Origin: Catenuloplanes indicus
GTDB lineage: Bacteria; Actinomycetota; Actinomycetes; Mycobacteriales; Micromonosporaceae
DNA: 64,000 bases
Direction of reading: 5' to 3'
Assembly: GCF_030813715.1 (NCBI RefSeq)
Contig: NZ_JAUSUZ010000001.1
Location: 2,046,001-2,110,000, forward strand
Part shown: piece by piece, positions 25,175-34,437 of the stretch
Numbering within the stretch: position 1 is the first letter of the stretch
Layout: each line of letters begins with the position of its first letter
Program-made: the position numbers and the translations under genes
Notes under the pieces: model-generated
Databases searched by the model: none
Seen by the model: the letters and a program-made list of their open reading frames with translations, nothing else
Told to the model about the DNA's origin: nothing

Positions 25175-26215
25175 ATGAACGCCACGCACACCGTCACCGA
25201 GATCGTCATGCCCGGCCCGGTCGAGCCGGACGGGCTGCAGGTCCGCACCCGGCCGATGCCGGAACCGGCCGCCGGGCACGCGCTGCTGCGGATGGACGCG
25301 ACCGGCGTCAGCTTCGCCGAGCAGCAGATGCGCCGCGGCAAGTACTACGACCAGCCCGCGTTCCCGTTCGTCCCCGGCTACGACGTGGTCGGCACCGTGA
25401 TCGCGGTCGGCGCCGGCGTGGACCCCGCGATGATCGGCCACCGGTTCGCCGCGATCACCAAGATCGGCTCCTGGGCCAGCCACCTGGAGCTGCACGCCGG
25501 AGACCTGGTCGGCATCCCGGACGGGGTGGATCCGGCCGCGGCCGAGACCGTGGTGGTCAACGGCCTCACCGCCTGGCAGATGCTGCACCGTACGGCCAAG
25601 GTCCGGCGCGGCGGCACGATCGTGGTCCTGGGCGCCAACGGCGGTGTCGGCACCACGCTGGTGCAGCTGGCCCGGCACGCCGGCATCACCGTGATCGGCA
25701 CCGCGTCGCCGCGCCACCACGACATGCTCCGTGCGCTCGGCGTCACGCCGGTCGACTACCGCGACCCGGCGATGTACGACCGGATCCGCGAGGCCGCACC
25801 GGACGGCGTGGACGCGGTGTTCGACCACGTCGGCGGCCCCGGTCTGGAGCGCTCCTGGCAGCTGCTGCGGCACGGCGGGACGCTGGTCTCGTACGGTACC
25901 GCGGCCACCAAGGACGAGGCGGGCAACTCGCAGCTGCCGGTGCTGAAGCTGTTCGGCCGGCTCGCGCTGTGGAACTACGCCCCGAACGGCCGCGGCGCAC
26001 ACTTCTACAACCTGTGGGCCGGGCACCGGAACATCTCCGCGTACCGGGCCCGGATGCGCGAGGACCTCACCGCGGTGCTGCGCCTGCTCGCCGACGGCGT
26101 GCTCACCCCGCAGATCGCGGCGCGTTTCCCGCTCTCCGAGGCACCGGCCGCGCTCGCGCTCGCGGAGTCGCGCACGGTGGCCGGCAAGGTCGTGCTGGTC
26201 CCGGACGCGGCCTGA
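25175..26215 (+). CDS. MDR-superfamily NADPH:quinone oxidoreductase-like enzyme
   Basis: This 346-residue enzyme has an N-terminal GroES-like domain and the cofactor motif VVLGANGGVGTTLVQLARHA (about 153-172). The structural and catalytic zinc ligands of alcohol dehydrogenases are absent, as in quinone oxidoreductases. The ATG at 25175 has GGAGG upstream. It is probably induced when the divergent TetR binds an electrophile or quinone-like compound (inference). Confidence 0.88.
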   Translation: MNATHTVTEIVMPGPVEPDGLQVRTRPMPEPAAGHALLRMDATGVSFAEQQMRRGKYYDQPAFPFVPGYDVVGTVIAVGAGVDPAMIGHRFAAITKIGSWASHLELHAGDLVGIPDGVDPAAAETVVVNGLTAWQMLHRTAKVRRGGTIVVLGANGGVGTTLVQLARHAGITVIGTASPRHHDMLRALGVTPVDYRDPAMYDRIREAAPDGVDAVFDHVGGPGLERSWQLLRHGGTLVSYGTAATKDEAGNSQLPVLKLFGRLALWNYAPNGRGAHFYNLWAGHRNISAYRARMREDLTAVLRLLADGVLTPQIAARFPLSEAPAALALAESRTVAGKVVLVPDAA

Positions 26216-26284
26216 GCCGTGCACCGGCCGGCCGCACCCCGCACCGGCGCGGCCGGGCGGGACTGCCCGCGAGCGTCAGCGCCG

Positions 26285-26482
26285 TCAGCGCGTCCGGTCC
26301 CGGCCGGGCGGAGCCTGCTGAAGGCGGGCGGCCAGGCCGTCGGCCGCCCCGGCGGTGAGCCGGTCGCGCAGGTCCGTGGACAGGTGCAGAACCACCCGGC
26401 CGGCCGCGCCGCCGGCCCGGACGAGCGCGACCGCGCTGTCCGGGTCACCGTCCGGCACGCAGGGCAGCGGATCGATGCTCAT
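26285..26482 (-). CDS. Small 65-residue protein, unknown function
   Basis: An ATG at 26482 with GGGAGG upstream gives 65 residues (MSIDPLPCVPDGDPDSAVAL start). An alternative GTG at 26506 overlaps the upstream stop as GTGA. The product has a helical middle (LSTDLRDRLTAGAADGLAARLQ split by turns) and a basic end. It follows the membrane coiled-coil gene closely and is probably in its operon. Function unknown. Confidence 0.5.
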   Translation of the reverse strand: MSIDPLPCVPDGDPDSAVALVRAGGAAGRVVLHLSTDLRDRLTAGAADGLAARLQQAPPGRDRTR

Positions 26483-26502
26483 CACAGGGCCTCCCGGTCC
26501 GG

Positions 26503-26955
26503 TCACGAGTCGACGGCCTCCTCGGCCTCGGCACAGGCGGTGATGCCCATCTCCAGCGCGGTACCGAGATCGTCGTCGTCATCCCGGCGCAGCGCGTCGA
26601 AGATCTCCTGCGCGCGCCGCATGCACGGCAGCAGCGCGTCGCGTTCACCGGTGATCTCGGAGAGCTGGTCCTCGGTGTTGTTCAGCCGCGCGTCGAGGTC
26701 GTCGGCGCGGCTCTCGGTCTCGGTGATCGTGGTGTCCCGGTCGCGCAGCAGCGCCTCGGTCGCGTTGTGCCGGCGGCGCTCGTTGACATACAGGCCGAGC
26801 CCGATCCCGGCGAGCACGAGCAGCAGCAGGCAGACCACGCCGAGCACCAGCGTGGTGACCGGCAACTGCTGGCGTGCCGGTGGCGGCGTGGAATAGGCGG
26901 GACCGGCCGGCGCGGGATACGGCTGACCCTCCGGCCCGTACTGCGGGTACGACAT
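26503..26955 (-). CDS. Single-pass membrane protein with coiled coil
   Basis: From the ATG at 26955 the product is 150 residues: a Pro/Tyr-rich cytoplasmic start (MSYPQYGPEGQPYPAP), one hydrophobic helix (about 34-56), then a long charged coiled-coil region (NERRRHNATEALLRDRD onward) and an acidic end. Such proteins are common in actinomycetes but have no defined role. The Pro-rich start resembles cytoplasmic tails that contact other proteins. Confidence 0.7.
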   Translation of the reverse strand: MSYPQYGPEGQPYPAPAGPAYSTPPPARQQLPVTTLVLGVVCLLLLVLAGIGLGLYVNERRRHNATEALLRDRDTTITETESRADDLDARLNNTEDQLSEITGERDALLPCMRRAQEIFDALRRDDDDDLGTALEMGITACAEAEEAVDS

Positions 26956-27048
26956 GACGCCCCTTTCGGCTCTGCTGCGAGCGTATTGACCATGGGGAGT
27001 ACGCGGTGATGGTCGTTCGACCACCATCGCCATCGACGGGGATACGAT

Positions 27049-29289
27049 GTGCGCGTGCCGGGCGCGGTGGAGCAGAGGCTTCTCGACCAAGGGGTGACAT
27101 ACGCGCTCGGGTTGCGGATCGTCGTGATCGGACTGTCCAGTTCGGTCAGTCTGGCGCTCGCCGCGATGCCCGACCGGGCGGTGGCGGCCGTCATGGTGAC
27201 CGCGTTCAACGTGTGGAGCCTGCTCTACGCCCTCGTCATGGTGCGCGGCGGCGCACGTGCGCGTCAATGGCTGCCGGTCGCGGACGTGGCGGCGGTCTGC
27301 GGCATCTGCCTGAGCATGTCCTGGACCGTCACCCCGGATCCGCGCGGTGGCGCCACCTGGGTGCTGATCGCGCTGAACATGGTCGTGGTCACCTACCCGT
27401 GGCAGATCGGCGGCCGGGCGCTGGCCGTGGCGACCGCGGTGATCATCACGGTCTACTACGCCGGTGCGACGCTCGCCGATCCGGGCGGCTGGCTCGCCGA
27501 TCCCACGCTCGGGCCGTGGACCGCGGCCGAGGCCGCGCTCTCCTTCGGCCTGTACCGGTTCGTCCGGCGCAGCGCCCGTACCTCGGACCGGATCATCGCC
27601 CGGACCGCCGGCCTGCGCCGGGCCGCGGAGATCGCGGCCGCGCGCCGGTCCGGCGAGCGGGAGTACCTGGCGGCACTGCACGACACCGCGGCGGCCACGC
27701 TGCTGATGGTCGGCGAGGGTGTGGTCGCCCGCCCGGAGCCGTGGCTGTCCGCGCAGGCCCGGCGGGACCTGGCCGAGCTGCACCGGTCCAGCGGCGCGCA
27801 CGGCGAGGCCGACCTGATCCCGCTGCTGCGCGAGACGGTCCGGCACACGGCGCTGCGGGTCCGGTGGAGCGTGCCGGCCGCGGTGACGCTGCCGGCCGCG
27901 GACGCGGTCTCGCTCAGCCGCGGCGTGCGCGAGGCGCTGACCAACGTGGCCCGGCACGCGGGCACGGACACCGCCGAGATCCGGATACGTGACGACGGCG
28001 CGCTGGTCACGGCCGAGATCGTGGACACCGGCCGCGGCTTCGACCCGGCTCGGATCGACGCGGACCGCTACGGGCTGACCCGGTCGCTGATCGAGCGGAT
28101 GACACGCACCGGCGGCCGCGCCCGGATCGACAGCCGCCCCGGCCACGGCACCACGGTCACGCTGACCTGCCCACGTCCGGCCGAGGACGACCGCGGCGAC
28201 CGGGAGGTGATCACCGCGTCGTTCCAGCGGGGCCTGCGCTGGGCCGCGATCAGCATCACGCTGGCCGTCCTGACGCTGCTCGACCTGCCCCGGCTGCTGG
28301 CCGCCGGCGCCGCGTACACCGCGCTCTGGCCACAGCTGCTGGCCTGGTCCGGGCTGGTCGCGGTGACGCTCGTGGTGGCGGTCGCGACCTGGCGGGACCG
28401 GCCACCCGGCCGGTGGCGGTGGGCGCTGGTGGCGCTGGTGTTCGCGCTGTCCGCGCTGGCCACCGCGACGGTGCGCCCGGAGTTCCGGCTCGGCGCCGCG
28501 CACTGGTCCGAGGGTGACGCGGGCTGGCCGATCGTGCTGCTGCTGATGGGCGGGCGCGTCGGCGTGCTGATCGCCGTGTTGGCCGCGCAGTACCTGATGA
28601 CGTTCGGGCAGGCCGCGCTGGCCGGGGAGGCCGCGCTGAGCGTCGCCGGTGCGATCAGCGCCACCTGGGCCGTGCTGTCCTACCAGCTGGCGATCGCGAT
28701 GATCGCGGCGGTGCTGCGCGGCATGGCGGGCAGCACCGCGCGGGCGGTGCGCGCGGCCGAACGGGTGCGTACGTCCGAGGCGGTCGCCCGGCACCTGCAC
28801 GCCGACCGCACCGGCCGGATCGCCGCGCTGGCGGCCACGGCCGTACCGTTGCTGGCGGGTCTGGCCTCTGCGGAGCTGGACCCCGGCGACCCGGATGTGC
28901 GGCGGGCCTGCGCGGCCGAGGCGGCCCGGATGCGGCGGCTGATCGCCTCTGACGACGCCCACCCGGACGCGCTCGCCCACGAGCTGCGCGCGGCCGTCGA
29001 GCAGGCCGAGCGCGACGGCGTCGCGGTGACGTTCGCGGCGCACGGCACCCGCCCGGACCTGCCGCCCGGGGTACGCCGCCGGCTGGCGGCACCGGCCATC
29101 GCCGCGCTCGCCACCGCGACCGGCCGGGCCCGGCTCACCGTCACCAGCACCGGCGACACCGTCACCGTCAGCGTGGTCGCGGCCTGCGCGCCACCGCCAC
29201 CGGCCGCGGACGGCGACGGCGTCCGGCGGTCCGTGCTGGCCGACGGTGATCGACTGTGGATACAGGCGTCCTGGCAGGGAGAACGATGA
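27049..29289 (+). CDS. Large two-module sensor histidine kinase (NarL/LuxR-type system)
   Basis: This 746-residue membrane kinase has an unusual build. Helices at about 20-150 are followed by a HisKA_3-like dimer region with His211 in LAALHDTAAATLLM and an HATPase domain with REALTNVARHAG (N box, about 294) and VDTGRGFDP (G1, about 330). A second set of membrane helices (about 395-560) and a second, degenerate kinase-like region (about 575-735, no clear G boxes) follow. The GTG at 27049 (or 27055) is the start. The response-regulator gene overlaps the stop (ATGA). The duplicate arrangement suggests fusion or duplication of two kinases, with the second half perhaps a sensor or regulatory part. 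Confidence 0.85.
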   Translation: MRVPGAVEQRLLDQGVTYALGLRIVVIGLSSSVSLALAAMPDRAVAAVMVTAFNVWSLLYALVMVRGGARARQWLPVADVAAVCGICLSMSWTVTPDPRGGATWVLIALNMVVVTYPWQIGGRALAVATAVIITVYYAGATLADPGGWLADPTLGPWTAAEAALSFGLYRFVRRSARTSDRIIARTAGLRRAAEIAAARRSGEREYLAALHDTAAATLLMVGEGVVARPEPWLSAQARRDLAELHRSSGAHGEADLIPLLRETVRHTALRVRWSVPAAVTLPAADAVSLSRGVREALTNVARHAGTDTAEIRIRDDGALVTAEIVDTGRGFDPARIDADRYGLTRSLIERMTRTGGRARIDSRPGHGTTVTLTCPRPAEDDRGDREVITASFQRGLRWAAISITLAVLTLLDLPRLLAAGAAYTALWPQLLAWSGLVAVTLVVAVATWRDRPPGRWRWALVALVFALSALATATVRPEFRLGAAHWSEGDAGWPIVLLLMGGRVGVLIAVLAAQYLMTFGQAALAGEAALSVAGAISATWAVLSYQLAIAMIAAVLRGMAGSTARAVRAAERVRTSEAVARHLHADRTGRIAALAATAVPLLAGLASAELDPGDPDVRRACAAEAARMRRLIASDDAHPDALAHELRAAVEQAERDGVAVTFAAHGTRPDLPPGVRRRLAAPAIAALATATGRARLTVTSTGDTVTVSVVAACAPPPPAADGDGVRRSVLADGDRLWIQASWQGER

Positions 29290-29927
29290 TCACTGCGGTC
29301 GTGGTGGACGATCACCCGGTCGTCATCGCCGGGGTGCGGTCCTGGTGCGCGACGGCCGAGACGCCGATCGAGGTGGTCGCGGCCGGGCCGACCGTGGCCG
29401 CCGCGTGGCTGCCGCCGGGCGACCGCGCCGGCGTCGTCGTCCTCGATCTGCAGCTCGACCCGTCCGGCCCGGCCTACGGCGACCTGAAACGCCTGGTCGA
29501 CGCGGGACGGCAGGTCGTGGTCTACAGCATGCGCGCGGACCGGGAGACCGCGCTGACCGCGCTGGACATCGGCGCGTTCACCTACCTGACCAAGGCTGAG
29601 GGCGAGGAGCACCTGGTCGCGGCGATCGTCGCGGCCGCGCGCAACACGCCGTACACGCCGCCGACGCTGTCCGGTGCGTTCGGCACGGACGACCGGCCGC
29701 ACCGGCCGCGGCTGTCCCCGCGCGAGCACCAGATCCTGATCGAGTGGTTCCACTCCGAGTCCAAGGAGATGGTCGCGCGCCGCCTGGACATCACCGTCCA
29801 CCGGGTCAACTCCGGCCTGGAGCGGGTCCGGGTGAAGTACGCCAACGTCGGCCGGGAGGCGCCGACCAAGGCCGCGCTCGTCGCCCGCGCGCTCCAGGAC
29901 GGCCTGATCACGACCGACGAGCTGTGA
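29286..29927 (+). CDS. LuxR/NarL-family response regulator
   Basis: The 213-residue protein has a receiver domain with VVVDDHP (acidic pocket), phospho-acceptor Asp in VVVLDLQLDPSG (about residue 57), Thr/Ser and Lys in YSMRADRETA and YLTKAEG. The C-terminal HTH has an atypical start (LSPREHQILIEWFHSESKEM then VARRLDITVHRVNSGLERVR), in which the usual TNKEIA-like helix is replaced. It is translated in an ATGA overlap from the kinase gene and is its partner. Confidence 0.88.
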   Translation: MITAVVVDDHPVVIAGVRSWCATAETPIEVVAAGPTVAAAWLPPGDRAGVVVLDLQLDPSGPAYGDLKRLVDAGRQVVVYSMRADRETALTALDIGAFTYLTKAEGEEHLVAAIVAAARNTPYTPPTLSGAFGTDDRPHRPRLSPREHQILIEWFHSESKEMVARRLDITVHRVNSGLERVRVKYANVGREAPTKAALVARALQDGLITTDEL

Positions 29928-30023
29928 CGATTTCACGCACCGACAAGATCAAATTCGCCCGGTGTACGTACGGTGCCGTCAGCATGGCCGCGACCTCGAT
30001 CGCCCGCCAGCTGGAGTCAATTC

Positions 30024-31862
30024 ATGATCGTCAGCCGCCGCACGCTGCTGCGCGCCACCGCCGCCGGCCTCGCCGCCCCGACCGCGGCCGGACTGCTCAC
30101 CGGCTCACCCGCGTCGGCCGCGGCCACACTGCCCGGCGTCGAGTCGTTCGTGGCGACCTACAAGACCAACGTCAGCACCGACCTGACCGTGGCCGGCAAC
30201 GCCGCGGTACGCATCCTCTCCGGCATGCGGCGGCTGTGGCGCACCGGCGCGGAGTGGAACACCGGCACGGTCCTCGACCACGCGGTACTGCGCGCCAACA
30301 TCCGCCACGTCGCGAAGGTCACCCGGGCCCGCACGCCGCAGCAGGCCGCCCGCGCGTTCATCCAGGACCGGCAGCACCAGAGCTACGCCGCGGCCGCCGG
30401 GCTCGGCCCGCTCACCGCGCTCTACCGGGAGGGCGCGCTCGCGGTCACCGGCATCACCACCGCGCCGGACGGCACGCCGCCCACCAAGATCGACGACGCG
30501 GTCCCGGCCGGTGCCCCCGCCGGTGCGGCGCTCGGCGCGGGCTCCGTCACGTCCGCGCTCGGCGCGGTCGTCACGCTGGTCAACACACTGCGCGGCCCGT
30601 TCTCCTCCGGCAACCCGGCCAAGACCGCCTACCAGTACCCGCGGCCATGGCGGATGACCGAGTCCAACCGGGTCGTCGACACCGGCACGGTCGACGCGCT
30701 CGGCTACCCGGTGTACGACTCGCCGGTCACGGTCGCGGCGCAGCTGCTCCGCCAGCGCAGCACCACCCCGGCCGAGGACGGCGGCCTGCCCAGCGGGCAC
30801 ACCAACGCGTTCCACCTGGCCGCGCTCGCCTACGCGTACGCGATCCCGGAACGCTTCCAGGAACTCATCACCGCGGCGCTGGACCTCAGCGACACTCGCA
30901 TCGTCTCCGGCATGCACTCCCCGATCGACGTGATCGGCGGCCGGATCCTGGCCACCGCGCTCGCCGCCGCGATCCTCAACGACCCGGCTAACGCGCAGCT
31001 CAAGGCGCAGGCCCGGGAGCAGGCTCGGACCTACCTGACCGCGCGGGCCGGCGGCGACCTGTTCGCGTTCGCGCACAACGGCACCGGCGACGACTACCGC
31101 GACCGGGCCGCGAACGCCCGGCTGGCACTGCCGAAGCTGACCTACGACCTGCCGCGGACCGGCGCGCGCGGCGTGCCGATGATGGTCCCGGCCGGGGCGG
31201 AGGTGCTGTTGGAGACGCGCCTGCCGTACCTGACCGCGGAACAGCGCCGTGAGGTCCTGCGCACCACGGCGCTGGAGTCCGGTCACCCACTGCTGGACGG
31301 CCCGGAGTTCTGGGGACGGCTCAACCTGTTCGCCGCCGCGGACGGCTACGGCGCGTTCGACCGTACCGTGCAGGTGGTCATGGACGCGGCGGCCGGCGGT
31401 TTCGCGGCCGCGGACACCTGGCGCAACGACATCGGCGGCCGCGGCGGCCTGGTCAAGTCCGGCTCCGGCACACTCACGCTGACCGGCGGCAACGACTACC
31501 GCGGCGGCACCCGGCTGCGCGCGGGCACGCTGGTCGCGGGCACGGTCGACGCGCTCGGCCGCGGCGACGTCGAGGTGACCGGCGGCGAACTGCGGGTGCC
31601 GGGCGCGCTGCGGGTACGCGGCCGCTACGACCAGCGGGCCGGTGCGCTCGCGGTCACGGCCCCGGCGCGCGGCGCGGCCGTCACGGTGGAGGACGAGGCG
31701 GTACTGGCCGGCACGCTGACCGTGGACGGCCGCGGCGGCGAGGCCACCGTGCTGCGGGCGCGGCGGGTGCGTGGCCGCTTCGCCAGGGTCGTCGCCACCG
31801 GCGGCCGCCGCGCCACGGTCACCTACACCCGCACCGAGGTCCGGATCCGCCTGCACGGCTGA
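30024..31862 (+). CDS. Tat-exported PAP2-type phosphatase with autotransporter-like beta repeat
   Basis: This 612-residue exported protein starts with a twin-arginine signal (SRRTLLRATAAG, residues 4-15). The PAP2/haloperoxidase active site is present: GLPSGHTNAF (PSGH 256-259), Arg292 and GMHSPIDVIGG (His298, Asp302). The N-terminal motif is around Lys200/Arg210. Residues about 474-502 (GGLVKSGSGTLTLTGGNDY...LRAGTL) match the autotransporter-associated beta-strand (PATR) repeat, followed by a beta-rich tail. PATR repeats are known from passenger domains of Gram-negative secreted proteins. The ATG at 30024 has GGAG upstream. Substrate: a phosphomonoester or diphosphate at the cell surface. 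Confidence 0.82.
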   Translation: MIVSRRTLLRATAAGLAAPTAAGLLTGSPASAAATLPGVESFVATYKTNVSTDLTVAGNAAVRILSGMRRLWRTGAEWNTGTVLDHAVLRANIRHVAKVTRARTPQQAARAFIQDRQHQSYAAAAGLGPLTALYREGALAVTGITTAPDGTPPTKIDDAVPAGAPAGAALGAGSVTSALGAVVTLVNTLRGPFSSGNPAKTAYQYPRPWRMTESNRVVDTGTVDALGYPVYDSPVTVAAQLLRQRSTTPAEDGGLPSGHTNAFHLAALAYAYAIPERFQELITAALDLSDTRIVSGMHSPIDVIGGRILATALAAAILNDPANAQLKAQAREQARTYLTARAGGDLFAFAHNGTGDDYRDRAANARLALPKLTYDLPRTGARGVPMMVPAGAEVLLETRLPYLTAEQRREVLRTTALESGHPLLDGPEFWGRLNLFAAADGYGAFDRTVQVVMDAAAGGFAAADTWRNDIGGRGGLVKSGSGTLTLTGGNDYRGGTRLRAGTLVAGTVDALGRGDVEVTGGELRVPGALRVRGRYDQRAGALAVTAPARGAAVTVEDEAVLAGTLTVDGRGGEATVLRARRVRGRFARVVATGGRRATVTYTRTEVRIRLHG

Positions 31863-31867
31863 CCACC

Positions 31868-31899
31868 CGGCGTGCCCACGCCCCGTCGTGGGCACGCCG
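31868..31899 (+). terminator. Hairpin terminator after the PAP2 gene
   Basis: Perfect 13-bp arms (CGGCGTGCCCACG and complement) with a 6-nt loop begin 5 bp after the stop codon. Confidence 0.8.
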
Positions 31900-32020
31900 C
31901 GTCATCGCCTGGTGGCGACGCCGGCTCCGGCGGCACCGAGGCGCCGATGCACCTGTCGTGATGTCCCGGGCGCGGCGTGCCCGGACGCCGGCCTTCCGCA
32001 CGTATGAGCGGCCGGAGTGG

Positions 32021-32087
32021 CATGGGCCCCGGTGCCCGCGGAAGCACCGGGGACGTGCCCACGCCGGAAGCGGAAGGGCCGGGGTGC
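32021..32087. repeat. Partial copy of a sequence seen at 24383-24449
   Basis: This stretch, lying after the 3' end of nhaA, resembles the region around the TetR terminator: both contain GCCCGCGG, then ACGCCGGAAGCGG and a following GGCCGG/GGACCG. It holds the small hairpin CCCCGGTG-10-CACCGGGG (32027-32052). The 31900-32099 gap contains nothing else recognisable. Confidence 0.5.
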
Positions 32088-32099
32088 GAAAGCGCGTCG

Positions 32100-33395
32100 C
32101 TATCTCTGGTAGACGTCCGGGATGCCGTCCGCGTCCGCGTCGCGGGTCTCCGCGATGGCGAGGCGTTTGTAGTGACGGTTGCGCAGGCGCAGGACCACGG
32201 TGGCCAGTAGTGCGGAGATCAGCGACCCGGTGAGAATGCCGATCCGGGCGTGGTCGTCCTTCTCGCTGCCGACGCCGAAGGCCAGCTCGCCGATCAGCAG
32301 CGACACGGTGAAGCCGATGCCGGCCAGCAGGGACAGGCCGAGCACGTCCCACCAGCCGATCTCGTCGCCGAGTGAGGCGCGGGTGAAGCGCTGCACCAGC
32401 CACGTCGTGCCGAGCACGCCGAGGCACTTACCGGCGACCAGGCCGAGGATGATGCCGATGGTGACCGGGTCGCGCAGCGTGGCACCGAGCCCGCCGGCAC
32501 CGGCGACGGAGACACCGGCGGCGAAGAACGCGAAGACCGGTACGGCCACGCCGGCGGACAGCGGCCGCCACCGGTGCTCGAAGTGCTCGGCCAGGCCCGG
32601 TCCCGGGCCCTCGGATCTCCGCACGACCGGGACCATGAAGCCGAGCAGGACGCCGGCGACGGTGGCGTGGATGCCGGATGCGTGCACCAGGCCCCAGGTG
32701 AGCGCGGCCAGCGGCAGCAACAGCCACCATGAGCGGACCCGTTTCTGCACCAGGAACGCGAACAGGCCGAGCGGGACCAGCGCGGCCAGCAGCGGCAGCA
32801 CGGCCAGCGAGCCGGTGTAGAACACCGCGATGATCACGATGGCCAGCAGGTCGTCGACGACCGCGAGCGTGAGCAGGAACGTACGCAGCGCGGACGGCAG
32901 GTGGGTGGAGATCACGCCGAGCACGGCGAGCGCGAACGCGATGTCGGTCGCGGTCGGCACCGCCCAGCCGGACAGCGCGCCCTGCGCCGAGGTCGCGTTG
33001 ACCGTGGTGTAGATCAGCGCCGGTACGGCCATGCCACCGGCCGCGGCCGCGATCGGCATCACCGCCCGCCGTGGGTCCCGCAGGTCACCGGCGACGAACT
33101 CGCGCTTGAGCTCCAGCCCGGCGACGAAGAAGAAGACGGCCAGCAGCCCGTCCGCGGCCCACTGCGCCAGTGTCAGGTCCAGGTGCAGCGCATGCGGGCC
33201 GACCCGGAACGCGCCCAGCTGCTGGTACGCGGCGGACCACGGCGAGTTCGCCCAGATCAGTGCCGCGACGGCGGCGGCCAGCAGGAGTATGCCGCCGACG
33301 GTCTCCGCGCGCAGGATGTCCGCGATCCGGCTGACCTCGGGCCAGCTGCCGCGGCCGAACAGGTGGCGGGCGGGGCGGGTCGGGGCACCGGACAC
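32100..33395 (-). CDS. nhaA: Na+/H+ antiporter NhaA
   Basis: This 431-residue membrane antiporter has the NhaA signatures: [15 protein letters not shown] (about 146-160) and the ion-binding Asp181-Asp182 in [13 protein letters not shown], plus about twelve hydrophobic segments. The GTG at 33395 has GAGGAG upstream. A longer frame starts at 33449 but lacks a ribosome site. It exchanges sodium for protons to control pH and sodium. The C-terminus ends in DADADGIPD, a calcium-loop-like motif that is odd for NhaA. A DUF389 membrane gene is upstream on the same strand, 103 bp away. Confidence 0.93.
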   Translation of the reverse strand: MSGAPTRPARHLFGRGSWPEVSRIADILRAETVGGILLLAAAVAALIWANSPWSAAYQQLGAFRVGPHALHLDLTLAQWAADGLLAVFFFVAGLELKREFVAGDLRDPRRAVMPIAAAAGGMAVPALIYTTVNATSAQGALSGWAVPTATDIAFALAVLGVISTHLPSALRTFLLTLAVVDDLLAIVIIAVFYTGSLAVLPLLAALVPLGLFAFLVQKRVRSWWLLLPLAALTWGLVHASGIHATVAGVLLGFMVPVVRRSEGPGPGLAEHFEHRWRPLSAGVAVPVFAFFAAGVSVAGAGGLGATLRDPVTIGIILGLVAGKCLGVLGTTWLVQRFTRASLGDEIGWWDVLGLSLLAGIGFTVSLLIGELAFGVGSEKDDHARIGILTGSLISALLATVVLRLRNRHYKRLAIAETRDADADGIPDVYQR

Positions 33396-33498
33396 GGGAC
33401 TCCTCTGGGCAGACTGCGGCTGGGACTCGCCGACCAGTCTTCCCGGCACACCTGGGTTCGAACCTACCGTGCCCGGCCGCCCGGCACAGCGTCGCAGG

Positions 33499-34428
33499 TC
33501 ACGAGCGGCGGGCCGCGACCTTCCAGGCGACCTGCTGGACCAGCAGCGTCAGCACGCCGGCGAGCACGATCGCCACCAGGTTGATCACCAGCTGGAGCGC
33601 GGAGCCCCAGGCCTCATTGCCGACGCCGTAGGCGATCGCCACCGCCGCGTTGGCCGCGGCCGGGACCGTGGTGACCGAGATCAGCACGCCGACCAGCGTG
33701 CCGGCCTTGGACGAGGTCAGCGACAGTATCCCGGCGACACCGGCGAGGAACCCGACCACCCAGGACAGCGCGTCCGGCCGCCAGATGAAGTCGGTCAGCG
33801 GCCGCTCGGCCACCAGCATCGACGCGTCGAACAGGCCGAACGCGGTCAGCAGCCAGGTGGCCAGCACGGTCACCGCCATCCCCACCGGGAAGCCGATCAC
33901 CAGCGCGAGCACGGACCGGCGCAGCAGGTCACCGCGCCGCTGGACCAGCCCGACGCACAGCGCGGCCAGCGGCCCGAACTCCGGGCCGACGACCATCGAA
34001 CCGACGATCAGGATCGGCTGGTCGAGCAGTACGCCGATGCCCGCGATCACGCAGGCCACCGACATGAACGCGAGGAACGACGCGGACAGCGCGGTCTCCT
34101 CGCCGGTCTTGTGCTCGATCTCGTGCCAGACGACCGCGTCGACGCCCAGACCGGGGGTACGGTCGGCCGCGCGCTCCGCCGCACCGGAGATCGCCAGATC
34201 GACGCTCTCCACCGAGATGGCGCCACGCTCGTCGACGCCGAGCCCGCGCAGCGCGTCCAGCACACCGCTGGCGCCCTCCCGCACCACGTCGAACTCGATC
34301 AGGTCACCGCGCGGCGACCGGGCCGCGCCCGCGACCACGGTCAGGTGCGTGACCGCCTGGTCGGCCAGCAGCATCTGCTCGACCTTCGCGGTCATCGACT
34401 CCGGCGAGATAACCCGAATATGCAGCAC
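33499..34428 (-). CDS. DUF389-family membrane protein
   Basis: This 309-residue protein has an N-terminal cytoplasmic alpha/beta domain ([20 protein letters not shown], about 1-90) and then about six hydrophobic segments with the family pattern [14 protein letters not shown] and [14 protein letters not shown]. The function of the family is unknown. It lies 9 bp after the TetR gene, so the two are probably co-transcribed. Its place beside nhaA hints at ion or envelope physiology, but this is inference only. Confidence 0.88.
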   Translation of the reverse strand: MLHIRVISPESMTAKVEQMLLADQAVTHLTVVAGAARSPRGDLIEFDVVREGASGVLDALRGLGVDERGAISVESVDLAISGAAERAADRTPGLGVDAVVWHEIEHKTGEETALSASFLAFMSVACVIAGIGVLLDQPILIVGSMVVGPEFGPLAALCVGLVQRRGDLLRRSVLALVIGFPVGMAVTVLATWLLTAFGLFDASMLVAERPLTDFIWRPDALSWVVGFLAGVAGILSLTSSKAGTLVGVLISVTTVPAAANAAVAIAYGVGNEAWGSALQLVINLVAIVLAGVLTLLVQQVAWKVAARRS

Positions 34429-34437
34429 GACGGCAGT

